DNA from: Hirudinaria manillensis
Taxonomy: Eukaryota; Annelida; Clitellata; Hirudinida; Hirudinidae
DNA length: 64,000 nucleotides
NCBI GenBank assembly: GCA_034509925.1
Contig: CM067531.1
Span: forward strand, 10,944,319 to 11,008,318
Direction of reading: 5' to 3'
In this document: in pieces, positions 11,531 through 23,934 of the stretch
How the letters are laid out: every line of letters begins with the position of its first letter
How positions within the stretch are numbered: position 1 is the stretch's first letter
Notes under the pieces: generated by a model
Databases searched by the model: none
The model's input: the letters and a program-made list of their open reading frames with translations, nothing else
Told to the model about the DNA's origin: nothing
Program-made: the position numbers and the translations under genes

Positions 11531-14006
11531 TAATAACTTGCAGTCTCAAAACTTATCAGACTTTTTTAAATTATATTTCTTTAGCTTTATGCCGGCCTTT
11601 CATGCAGATAAATATAAAGATGAAAGTATAGTCACGGTCCTTTTAATGGCTGAGTTGCGCCGTAATTAACGAGTCTGTCGAGGTGCTTTAGGTCCAGTCA
11701 ATTAGCACGCAGTGCTATGTTAAGCACGTAAAATAATTGACATTGAATTCGAAGCTGAAATCGTGAGCAGGAGGTAATTGGGGAGGATTTAAAAGGGTCT
11801 CTTTGGCCAACTTGTCCATTTGGACTTGGGCTCGTCTGCCGTTATGACCCGGCAATGTCTGCTGCGCAAATTCTATTACGTAAGTTCGTTGGTATTTAAA
11901 CTAGGTGATGACTCTAAACAATTCTTGCTATCTGCCTCACAAAATCGCTTACTTCACCAATAACTGCTAATTGATATCTTATGTTTAATGTTTATATCCC
12001 ATTCCTAGGCTTTGGTATGAGTTGTATTTTCGTATATTGAAATTACTTGTATATTATTATGACGTGATGCCAACGTACGAACGTTGAATTAGTTTATTTA
12101 TGTAACATGAGACTTTTACTTGTAATAAAATGTAGAGTGTGATATGACCATTAAATGTATTATGTTGATCCTTCGATCACCATTGAACCTCGTTTAACAG
12201 CTAACGATTTGTGTCGAAAGATTTACACATTCGACATTCTGTTTGAATTAACTCCGCAAAAATTAGAAAACAAACATTCTAAATCACATAAACGAGAATT
12301 GAGGGGAAAAATTCCTTCGGGTCTCAAAAAGCCTGACTATTGATACTTCTCCCATGAAAATTACAAATATGTTAATGTTTCATTTGTTCAATTCGGTAAA
12401 TGTACAATGTACATGGCCATGCGTCCCAATATCCCGAAGTTCATCACTGAAAATGCCCAAAGGATGGTTTCGGTGTGCTTTAGAAGTAGAGGATCGAGCA
12501 AAATGGTCTGGCACCACTCTGATAGATGCCGTATAAAAATGTAATTATTATCGATTTGTTGAGGCAATAGTCATATCCCGAGGTTAAATTGAATAATTCC
12601 TAAATACGCAATTTCTGTGCGTGTGTTCAAGTCCAGTATCCATTAAAAATGATAAAAGGTTTTCACTGCAATCTCCTTTAATTTGTTAATTGGTGAGGAT
12701 CTAAGCACATCCGGAATTCCAGACGTATACAATTATGTTATTGTTGTTATTTGAACACCTCAGCAAATTACAGAATATCACATTAAGCCTCACAAAAGTC
12801 CTAGACATCTGGTTCGGGCTGACACCTGGACAATGGTTTATTGCTTCTTATAAAAAAAAATATACCGCCAAATATTCAAAGCTTCAAAGTTCGCGTAGTT
12901 AGTAGTTGTTTGTTAACTATCGAATTTAAAACAATAAAGTGCTATAAAATAAAATTTCGACGGATTTCGGCAATTTTTATGACTTTTAAACGATCGAAAA
13001 TTGATTTGTTCAGAGAAGGCGGGCGAAAGTTTACAATTATACCGTACAATGGGCTACTTGTCGGTCGCTGCTTCGTCGTAGTGCTTTTAGCGGTTCTCGT
13101 TCAATTCAATAATTGTATTTTCTAGGTCGTAGAATCAGTTCCCATTCAGGATAAGAAGGTTTTGGGATTTAGGTTTCCCCAGCCATTATGTGTTAGAAAT
13201 TTTTATTGTAGCTGCTTTTATTTTTTACTAAAGCTTCTTTGTCTTATCGTTGGATAGTGATAATAAGTAGTTTTGGGAGGTAGGTTTTTGCAGTCGGGTT
13301 TCGATAAGACTTGGTGGTCGGTGGAAAGAATAAGTTTATTTGTTGCAAATTTTGATTGAGATATTAGCTCGTTACGGACGCTGTAGGTTTTTAAGTTTGA
13401 TGTCTATTGAATGAGGTGTATTCATTTAAGTACATCCAAGATATATATTTTGAATACTCAATGTGGTTTTTTTTCTTCCATGGAACTCGATTCAACAGCT
13501 TACATGGTGAGTTTAACCAATTTATTTCGTATAGAAGACTGTCAATGCTTCATTAAACCTACTAGATGTTTGTTATTTCGAACGTTTGTCGTTTCGTATT
13601 TTTGTTTCCAATTGCCCCACTCCCCCAAAAAATTAATATGTACTCATAATTTTTGGTATTGTTGATGAAAAAACTGAATGTTGAATTTTAAAGATTTATA
13701 ATTACCTATCAGTCGCTTTTCAGCATTTATAGATATTGTGATTGGTGATCCAAAAATAAGTTCTAATTGATGAATTTACTATTGCGTTCATTGCGAATCC
13801 AATTAAGTATTAACATCTACACACACCTCCTCACTCAACATCTCACTCTTTCTCTCTATTTTTGTGGACATGCTGCATCAGCCTGAGTGTTGAACCCGGA
13901 GCCAATAAATAATGAAGTCACACTTTCAAGAGATGTGTGTCTATTCAGAATATTACAAGTTTATAAACTATAAGCATTTCCTGTTGGGTTTGCAACAATT
14001 CCAGAG
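11531..14006. other. Intergenic, 2.5 kb, no gene recognised
   Basis: After ARMC3 and before the septin start no exon with family resemblance was found on either strand. Short open frames (12155-12343, 12841-13125, 13411-13665) are AT-rich and match nothing I know. The last 200 bp, with a CT-rich stretch at 13820-13860, are probably septin 5' UTR and promoter. Confidence 0.5.
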
Positions 14007-17000
14007 ATGAATACAGGTAGAACACCTCGCCTCCATCCTGACTTAAAGAGACTTGCTGGTATTAGAGCCAAAAAATTAGATGCTTCAAACACTGATGAAG
14101 GAGACGGCCCAAGTAACTTGGATGAGCACTCAGTAGATGAGAAGGATAACATGTCTGTTTCATCATTTTCGTCTGGCTCCTCTATCAGTAACAGTATGAG
14201 TGGTGAGATACAGTCTTACATTCAAAACTCTTCTGGGAGGAACAGACTTCCTGTACCCAAGAAGTCCTTTAAGGGAATTATGGGCAATGAGAAGTTAGGG
14301 TTGAGTGGATTTAATACAGGAAAACATGATGATGATAATGGAATCGTGGTTAACGAGGTGAGTTGTTGAGTTGAAAAAAAGTATTGTGATCAAATTCAGA
14401 GAGTGGTAATCATATAAACATTGTTTGTTCAGATGTTTATATTTAGATAGATGTCTTTCAAGTGTATTACTTTTAGAGATTGCTGTTGAATGGCTATGAA
14501 AGTATTTGTTACCTGATATGTATCACTTAGTCAAATGGTCTTGAAAAGGAATTGATGTAAATATATATGTATTCTAGTTGTGTACATTATATTTGTTTAT
14601 TCTTATTGGATTACTGGATTCTCTTGAAACATTAATTTCAATGGAAATGTTGGCTCGAGTTTGTGAGTTTGATTTCTGATCAAATCAGTAGCTGTTTGCA
14701 TAGCTTAATCATTCTTAATCTGTCATTACACAATCTTATTATAGGCTATTTTTACTACATAATTGAACTGAAGATGTCCTGAATAGTTTACAAGTTTCTT
14801 TGAAATGTTTTACAGAAAATTGAATAAATAATTCATTTTTAATATCATAATAAATGATCAAGAATAAATGATCATAGTTTTGTGGGAGTGATGGGACCAT
14901 CATAATATGTAAACACCTGCTTTAATAGCAGAAAATTGTCATCGGATGTTTTTATTGTCTCTTTCAGCCTGGAGAGTAATTTGTTTTTTTTGTGGCATTT
15001 TAATGGTACTTTCATATCTCTGGATGATCATATTTTGACAGAAGTTTATGTCCTTAATTCTTTGCTCATTCACTCCTCTCTTGTTCTTGGTTTTCAGACT
15101 GATGAGATGTTATTTAATGATAAGTTTAATGAGATGTTGTTTAGGAGAATAGGTTTTTATTTTTGATTACTACTGATTATTTTATTGTAATTATTTACTG
15201 ATTATTATTGCATTTTTTATAATTTGCCACTTGTTTTCCAATAAGCAAGCATGGCTTAATTAGCTCTAAAAATAGACAACTTTGAATATTGGTGTAGTGG
15301 TTCTTACAAGAGTTAAGGATGGTACTGAACTAAATAATTCAAAATTGGCATTTAACAACAATTTTAACTTTTCAGTCTAGAAAAGAAGCTAGGGAGGCAT
15401 TCTTAAGATCAGAAACCATGGGTCTGACCAAGAAGCTTGATCCACCAGCAATAAATCAAGATCAGAACAACACATCCTCAAATCACGAAAAGGAAGTGTT
15501 GCCACAGAAGTATTCCACCAATTCCAGCACTCCCATCATTTCTTTGCCACAAATAAATCACTCCACAATGGCAACAGTAGCCAACAGCAGAAGTAAAAGT
15601 TCCAAAGAACAGGACTCTTACGTCGGGTTTGCCAACCTTCCGAACCAAGTCTACAGGAAATCAGTGAAAAGGGGCTTTGAATTCACTTTAATGCTCGTGG
15701 GTGGGTTCATTAAATTCCTGTTGGATGTTCAATTCTATTGTTTTCCTTCAGCAAGAACAACTTGTTTACTCTGTGTGAAGTGAATGCAAATTGTGGAGTT
15801 TTGTTGAGCACTGACAAGCAGTAACAATCGAAGGTCTTAACGAGCTTTGACCGTGAATTCTAAAATTTCTAAAATGTGGAAGTCCGACATTATTTTCTAG
15901 ATGTACTGCAGCAGGAACGACTCATTGAATTATTCGTTCAGCCATTTTTGCAATTATGCTTATCCTAACCTCAATTATTTCAGTTATGGCTGGTGACATG
16001 CTTGATTGAATAATTGGTGCTTGATTTATTTGTGCTTGTTTTGAAATTAGTGGCTTATTTGGGACAGTCTTGAAATTGAAGAAATTAGAATTTGTTTAAT
16101 CAGCTGTTTTGAGATAAATAATCAGATAAAAAAATAGGATAAATTGATGTAAAGTAAAATTATCACTTATTAATATTTATATATAATATAAATATATATT
16201 CACTTTCATTCTTTCATTTGTAGGAGAGTCTGGCTTGGGAAAATCAACTCTGATGAACTCGATGTTCCTAACAGATCTCTACAATGCTCAGTATCCTGGC
16301 CCATCCCTGAGGTCACAGAAAACTGTAAAGGTAGGTTGTTTAAAAAGTTTATATTCAGAAACTTGTATTTGTGGTAATGGATGGATGGATGGATGGAAAG
16401 ATGCAATTCATTCAATCCCACGACCTCATATTTCTGTGCACCAAGGATCCTGTCTGGAACTATTCATGCTATCTGTTATCAACCTTGAGTCTGCTTTAAG
16501 CTCTGAGTCACCATTGTCAGATGATGAATTTCATCTTTCATGGGTTAACAATTGAATATAACAGGTGGAGAAGATGCAGGTGGTACTGAAAGAAGGAGGA
16601 GTTCAACTCAAACTGACTGTCGTGGACACTCCCGGATTTGGGGATTCTGTCGATAACACCAACTGGTGAGTTCCCTGAGTTTGATGTTGTCTTGTTCTTT
16701 TTAATGAACCAATACATGGAGGAAGGTTGATTTCATTCAAGGGAAGGTTTTGATTATGATGCTGTTGAAAAATAATATCTTCTGATGAACCACTGCCAGG
16801 GAGTGGTTCATTCTGTTTGGTTGAATCCAATGAATGGTTTGCTTGCCAACCAACGAACTGGCAATTAAAATCACTTTCTTCGTGAATATTTATGAGCCAA
16901 TCATCCTGTATTAAGGACTACATTCGATGTTGATTCGGCATTTTGACCTTCTTCCATTCACGTTCTTGATTTGATTTTTGGCTTTATTTCATTCTGACGG

Positions 17001-20000
17001 GCATTTTTTTTATGATGTCTTTTTAAGAGAGGGATGAAGAAGATGATGGTCTTGTACAGTTGTTGTGGTTGTTGATTTGGCATTGGTTTGTCATCAGTGT
17101 CTGTTTGCTTGATGGGTGTTTGTTTGATGGTTATCTAGAGAAACTATTCAGAGAACAATGGGTGGCCATGTTCAATTGTGTGGAATGATGAGCATTGTTT
17201 GCCAGGATGGGACTTTATCCATAGCATGAATGATTTAGGTGTCCAAGCCATGCTGTTATTTACTTTTATTTATCAATCAATCAACCAAATATTATGAAGT
17301 GCCATTATTATTATTATTATTATTATATGAATTTTAAGGAATTATAGTGAATTTACTTTTGCAGTGGTTATAATATTAATAAAACATTGGTTATAATGTT
17401 AATAAAGTATGGACTTGAAGATGAAACACTTCTAGAAACAGGAATTTTTGTTTTGTATATTTTCTTAAACTCAATTTTAAATATGTTATTATCCAATATT
17501 ATGTAATATTATGCATTTCAAGCCACTCTTAGAGCCACTGTCACTTTGTAGTGTAAAAACGATTAGTGACCGTGCAATTATCTTCATAGCGTGGTTGTTA
17601 CTTGGTTTTAGCTGGAAGCCCATAATAGACTACATAGATGAACAGTACAACTCCTACCTGAATGCTGAATCAAGGGTCATCAGGCAATTGGCTGAGGATA
17701 CCAGGGTTCACTGTTGCCTGTACTTCATCTCTCCCAATGGTCACGGGTGAGTTTGAAGTTGATGTTGTTTTTTTTCTTCTTGATTCTTTCCTTGTTGATG
17801 ATGAACTTTTAGTGCTTTGATGATAAATTCTTCTGTTGAAAATATTGAGCAATAAAAACCCATGCTTGGTATGGATTCCATTGATGCATTGAATGAATGT
17901 ATCAAGCGAGCCATTATTTGTCTGTTCATTTCTTATAATTTTCTTTTGAGACCAAGTTATTCAATGTGGAATAAAAATTGGAAAATTAAATCCTTGACCT
18001 CTCGGTGGTCGTTAAGGGATTGTTTGTGGTTAAAAATGGCGAATATGTACACAGTGGTGGAAATGGTTCATTATTTTCAATTATCAAATGCAAAACGTGA
18101 GGATGTTTGACATTTCAGTTTGAAACCTCTGGATGTTGAGGTGATGAAACAACTGCACGAGAAGGTCAACATCATTCCTCTCATCTCCAAAGCAGATTCA
18201 ATGACCGTCGAAGAATGTACAAACTTCAAGAAGATTGTGAGCACAAAAAACAAAAAAAAATAAGCCTTTCTCTCTGTTTTTATCTCAACTGAGTGTCTTC
18301 TTTGTTTATTTGTCCAACTGGATGATTTGATTACGTTTTAATTAGGCCTTGGTTTGATAATTGCTCCCTCACTCAGATTATGGAGGAGATAGCACAACAC
18401 AACATCAGGATCTATGAATTTCCAGACTGCGAGGACGAAGATGAACAGAAGGTCATGAAAAAGATGAAGGTAGGATTTGTTCTTCTGAATGAATAGTTTA
18501 CTCAGAAGCGAGGTTCATAAGAGACCGTTTAACCCCATTAAAACAGGAGAGAATCCCTTTTGCTGTTGTTGGTAGCAACACCGTCGTTGAGGTCGGAGGA
18601 AAGAAGGTCAGGGCAAGGTCATATCCGTGGGGCATCGTAGAAGGTTGGTTTGAACTGCTATAGCTTTAATAAACAATGTTCTCCTATTTACTATGTTCTC
18701 ATAGTGGGCACGAAGCGATAGTGAATTGTTAGGAACCAAAATATGCTCGTGGGAAATGGGCTTTATTAATATTTGGTGGGAAATTGGGCTTTATTAATAT
18801 TTGTTGGGAAATTGGGCTTTATTAATATTTGTTGGGAAATTGGGTTTATTAATATTTGTTGGGAAATTGGGCTTTATTAATATTTGTTGGGAAATTGGGC
18901 TTTATTAATATTTGTTGGGAAATTGGGTTTATTAATATTTGTTGGGAAATGGGTTTTATTAATATTTGTTGGGAAATTGGGCTTTAGTAATATTTATTGG
19001 GAAATTGGGTTTATTAATATTTTTTGGGAAATTGGGTTTATTAATATTTGTTGGGAAATTGGGTTTATTAATATTTGTTAGGAAATTGTGTTTAAATTCT
19101 CGTGAAATTGTTTTTTTTTTGTTTTCAGTGGAGAACCTCGAGCATAACGACTTCCTTTCGCTGAGAAATATGCTCATCAGGTGATGACTCATTCATTGCC
19201 AACACTGTTTTTCTGTTCGATTGGATTTGCTTCGTTCGTTGTTGTTGTTTGTTCGAGCAACATGTGTCACATTGTGTTACGTTTGCTGAGATTCAGACCT
19301 TAATTAAACGATAAATGTTTTGTATTAAAGATTTAAATAAATAATTTATAATAAATATTTATATTAAAGATTTAAATAATTTATGGATACACGTTATATT
19401 TATGAGTAGTTGCTGTAAATATTGGGAGCTCTTAGAATTTTTTTGTTTTTGAAAATATATCCATTGAATTTCATTTGCTTGATGTGGTAGTGATGATGAT
19501 GGTGGTGGTGGTGGTGATGATGATGATGATCGTTTAGCTAATTAATATTCATAATCCGTCAGAACACATTTGCATGATCTGAAGGATGTCACCAACAACG
19601 TTCACTACGAGAACTTTCGCTACGACAAACTACTGACATCTGTTGGAACTGAAAAGAATGGAAAAGTATCATTGGACAAGTTCGTGTTTAGAATTTGTTT
19701 AGAATTTGTGTTTAAAATTTATTTAGAATTTAATAGGATCGATCAGACAACGGTTTTTATTCAAACATTCAAACGTGAAGTTCAAGCCGTGCCTTTGAAC
19801 GACTGCAACCAATCATTTAATTGGTTCTTGAATTGTTGATAAACAACCACTTGGAAACTTAAACTTAAACATTATTAAAACTCTAAAAGAGTGAAAAGTT
19901 GTCTTTTAATGAAAGAATATGATGACATTTCACGAACATGATGACTTATCACGAACATGATGACTTATCACGAACATGATGACTTATCACGAACATGATG

Positions 20001-20669
20001 ACTTATCACGAACATAATAACTTTTCACGAACATCAGGAGTCCTTTGCTTCAAATCGAGGAGGAGAAAAGAGAGCACGAGGAGAAGTTGAAGAGGATGGA
20101 AGCTGAGATGCACGCTGTCTTTGAAGCCAAGGTCCAGGAAAAGAGAAATAAACTGCAAGAATCTGATGCTGAGGTTTGTTAAGTTGATGATGATGATGAT
20201 GATGATGATGACGACGACGATGATGGCGACCTTGATAGTAGTGATGATGATGAGAGCAACAGCCACTCAGGAACTAAGATGATTCATTCGTGATTACGCT
20301 ATAACTTTGGTGACTAATAATTGATAATTGTTCTTCACCAGCTCCGGAGAAGACAGGAACAGATGATGAAGAGTTTGGAGCAGCAGGAAGACGAGTTTTT
20401 AGAGATGAAAAAGGCTTTCACTGCAGAAAAAGATACTTGGGAGGAGCAAATAAGGCAGCACGAGGCAGAACTCACAAGGTTTGGTTTTTTTTTATTTTTT
20501 CTTTTTTTTTGATTTGTTTAACTTTCAACTTCTATGGTTGCTTTAAAGTCTGAAGTGTTTGGAGCTGGGGGCTATTATTATCTTGTTCGTTCATTGTTAG
20601 GGATGAGTAATAAACTGTTTCTTATGTTTCTGCAGCACCCTGAAGAAGAAAAAGACTCTTTTCAGCTAG
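14007..20669 (+). CDS. SEPTIN7: Septin, SEPTIN7 group
   Basis: 13 coding exons: 14007-14357, 15376-15700, 16224-16330, 16565-16665, 17612-17746, 18119-18236, 18377-18469, 18547-18643, 19129-19180, 19563-19679, 20038-20173, 20342-20478, 20636-20669. Phases agree; 600 aa, against about 437 for human SEPTIN7. Residues 1-190 are a Ser/Asn-rich disordered extension. The core starts at [20 protein letters not shown]. GTPase motifs: P-loop GESGLGKS at about 226-233, switch II DTPGFG at about 282, and SKAD (family usually AKAD) at about 363-366. The septin unique element follows ([22 protein letters not shown]), then a coiled coil over roughly residues 500-590 and a Lys-rich end KKKKTLFS. Septins polymerise into hetero-oligomeric cortical filaments; SEPTIN7 types are central subunits. 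The start is the first ATG of exon 1; a shorter isoform from a downstream start is possible. Confidence 0.93.
18750..19087. repeat. 28-bp minisatellite in septin intron
   Basis: About twelve head-to-tail copies of a unit like GGGAAATTGGGCTTTATTAA plus TATTTGTT, with point changes and 1-base length changes. It fills most of the intron before the exon at 19129. Confidence 0.92.
19918..20033. repeat. 19-bp minisatellite in septin intron
   Basis: Five to six copies of GATGACTTATCACGAACAT just upstream of the acceptor of the exon at 20038; outer copies are diverged. Confidence 0.9.
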
Positions 20670-23600
20670 TGGATTTCATTTGGAAGATTTAAACTTTCGC
20701 AGACTGATTATGGAGCTTTTTCTTCTTTTTTTTTTGTACTAAGTGGAAATGTTGCTTGAGAGATTTCTTATTCAAGTTGATATTATGAAGATCTATGTCA
20801 TGTTTACATGTTTACTGTTTTCTTTTTGAAGACCTTGTAAGAAGAATGCTTTTAAGTGCTGAAGTGTGTTTTAATTTCATGTGTATAATCTCTTTGCTCA
20901 ACAAATGTTAATGATTTGTTAGATGGCATGTTGTTCCTTAAGGAGGAGGAAACTGTATTTCCAAAATGTGAAATAGCTATGTTTTAAATTTGAGTGAATT
21001 CTATTCTTGCTTCTTATTATTATTATTTTTTCTTTTTAAAAGAGATTTTTAAAAATTTCGATTATAGTAATTGTTGTATTGCTGATTTCATCTCTAGTTT
21101 GCTTGGTGTTTGAGCTTTTTATTTTTCTTAGAATATTCAGAAGACTTTCCAAAGTTAAATTCCTGGTGAGTTTATTTCTCACCTAATTTGTCAATCTTTC
21201 CCTCTCTTCCTGTCCATTCAAGCCTCTAGTGTATTTCTCTGGGGCCTTTTAAAAAGTCTGATTTGTGACGTTCAACATTTTTCTTTTTTTATAATTTCTT
21301 GGTTTTGCGCCGCCGAGCAATTATTTCTCAAAGACTCTAACATTTTATAATAATAATAATAATCAAAGTTACAAATACGAGACATTTCTGTTTTCTGTCG
21401 GTAAAGCAGCTTAAAATCGGGGACAGCGCTATGAAAAGTTATGAATCATTGACGCTGGAGTCTGCGAATGCTGGCTTCAAGGACGTTTCCCTCGCAATTG
21501 CTTCTATCTCTCCAGTGACCTAAATTTTTCTTTATGCTGGAGCAATGCCTGCGTTGGCGCAGCTTTTGTCGGACTTGGTGCTTAAGCGAAGTGCTTTCGG
21601 GGGCAACGTTGAATCATTCTTTTAAGTAGTATCTGAACCGCAGGAAATGCTAGTGATTGTCAGGTCAATAATTTGGGGAAAAAAAACCAAAGGATACCAC
21701 CGTGCTGATGGGATGGGGTTATAAATTGTTCCGTTTCGTTGAATTATCGATACAAACCAGGTGTGATTCTCACAGCTTTGGCAGTTAATATTTTCATAAA
21801 TAATGTATAAAATAGTAAAATGTATTAAAATCTTCTAAATTACAATTAATTACAAGTTTACAGTGGAGTTGCAATGGTGTATCTAAAAATATCTTAACTT
21901 ATCATTTATTGCAACTTTAGTGCTAAAAATATTTTTAAAGTCATCTTAAAAAATATCATATAGAACAAATTCAGATAAAAATTATTTATTAAATAGGCAG
22001 ATACCACATCTCTAAAAACTACTATTTTAGTTTTGGTTTTGTTTGTGTGGACCGTCTGATTCGAGTTGCGAATCCTGCTATCAGGTTTGCATAATAGTTG
22101 TAATTTGAAAACATTATTAAAGTGCAAATGCCTTTGAATCTTTTTTTGAATCTCTTTAAACTGTCAATTTGAATGTTGTCAATTAGCGATGTCAATATTG
22201 ACCTCTTATCTGTAGACTGACTTTTGATGAGGAAATATGATTACCTTTGAAATTGAAATGTAATGTATTGATTAAATTTATAAGTTAAGAATGACTTACA
22301 AACTCATAACTTTAAAGTTATATTCGTATATGGAATTCCTTTAGAATTTCACTTGACCTTATAGATTGACAGTCAAAAATCATTATGTTGACATATTTTA
22401 AAGAAATATTAGGACGCTTTTATGATTGCAGTTGTTTTTAATATGCACTAATTTTTCTGCAATGCGTTAAGTTATATTTTTAGAAGATGTTCCAAGTTTT
22501 AACTCTATGCTGGTTGAAATTTAACTTATTTTGCCTCACATATGTTCTCCTGAGTTTTATATTAATTAATAAAGCTTTTGATGGGATTATAATTAATAAT
22601 TTTGATTTGTAATTAATTTAAACTATATTGTTTATCCTTGAACTCTCTGGGTCATGGAAATTTTACTTGGATGGATAGTTCTAACAACTTAAACCTAAAG
22701 GTTATTCTGAGTAATCCAGGAGGCATGAAATAGAGTTGATCTTGAATATATTAAATATATATTATTACATGATTATATATTATTATATGAATATATATTA
22801 TTAGATGTTTGTCTCTGGACTTAAATTTATATCTCTGGATGAAAATGTGCTTTAATTTTAGTATAGTTACAAATTGTTATTACCTCCTGTTATTGTTACT
22901 GTTACTGTTATTGCCTGTTTTTTAAATTATTTTTTCAATGTTTTTTTTTTATAAGATTAATTTTTAAATGTTTATTTCAATGTTTTCATTTGTGATCAGA
23001 AGGACATTGAAAGTGTTAAACGTTATGAATTGTTCATAATGTTGTGAACTGTGAAACAGTTTTGTGTTAATAAATTTACTGTGATTAACTGATTTTCTTT
23101 GCATTCTTATGATGCATTAACCAAATTATTTGCTTATGTTAGTTATCTTATATTATTTATATAATATCAAATTTTATTATATATCATTTTATGTTATATA
23201 TTATATAAATTTATATATACATTTTATTATTTATATATATCAAATTATTTGCTTATGTTAGTCATCTTAGTGACATTGAACATTTATTTCTTGATTTCTA
23301 GTCAAGAAATCCATAGACTTGAGTTGTTTTTGGCCAAGGGAACATTTTGCTTAAACTTCTTATCTCAATGTATTTGTTTTGACTTTAGTTTCCATTCCCA
23401 TCAAACTAGATTTGGCATTCTAGTTTAGTTTTATGTAAAGAATTATATATTCTTTGCGTGCTGAAATCTTGCTCTTGCAAAGTCGGATACAGTATTTAGC
23501 AACTATTTAACAGATATTATAAAGATTAAAAATATAAAATCCTAAAAGTGTGAAGTTTCAAACCTTGAAACCGCCTTGAATTGATTTGCATTTGTTTCAT

Positions 23601-23934
23601 TTGTTTAAAATGATTTATAATAAATACTAAAGAGTAGAAAATTGTTGTCATGGCAGGAGAATGACTTTGGTTGATTTTCATTCTGCATGAAAATAATTGT
23701 GTCCTCAATTCAGAATTATAAACGACATTGCCATAAATGAATGCATCTAAAATAGCTGTCTGTTACATAGATTACATTTCAGATGTGATGTTGAGTTATT
23801 ATTATTATTATTATTTTGTTTATTGGATGCAAGATTGCAATATAAATGCTGAGTTGGAAACAATTGGATTAAATGCACTTGAAATGTCTACAGGAATCCC
23901 CATGCCTAAAGACCACTGAAATAGAACTGTAAAT
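20670..23934. other. Septin 3' UTR and intergenic, no gene recognised
   Basis: 3.3 kb without recognisable exons on either strand. It is AT-rich with T-runs and short TA-rich tracts (near 22745-22800 and 23150-23245), plus a slightly GC-richer patch at 21380-21640 that could be an unrecognised exon or old mobile DNA. The proximal part is presumably the septin 3' UTR. Confidence 0.5.
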
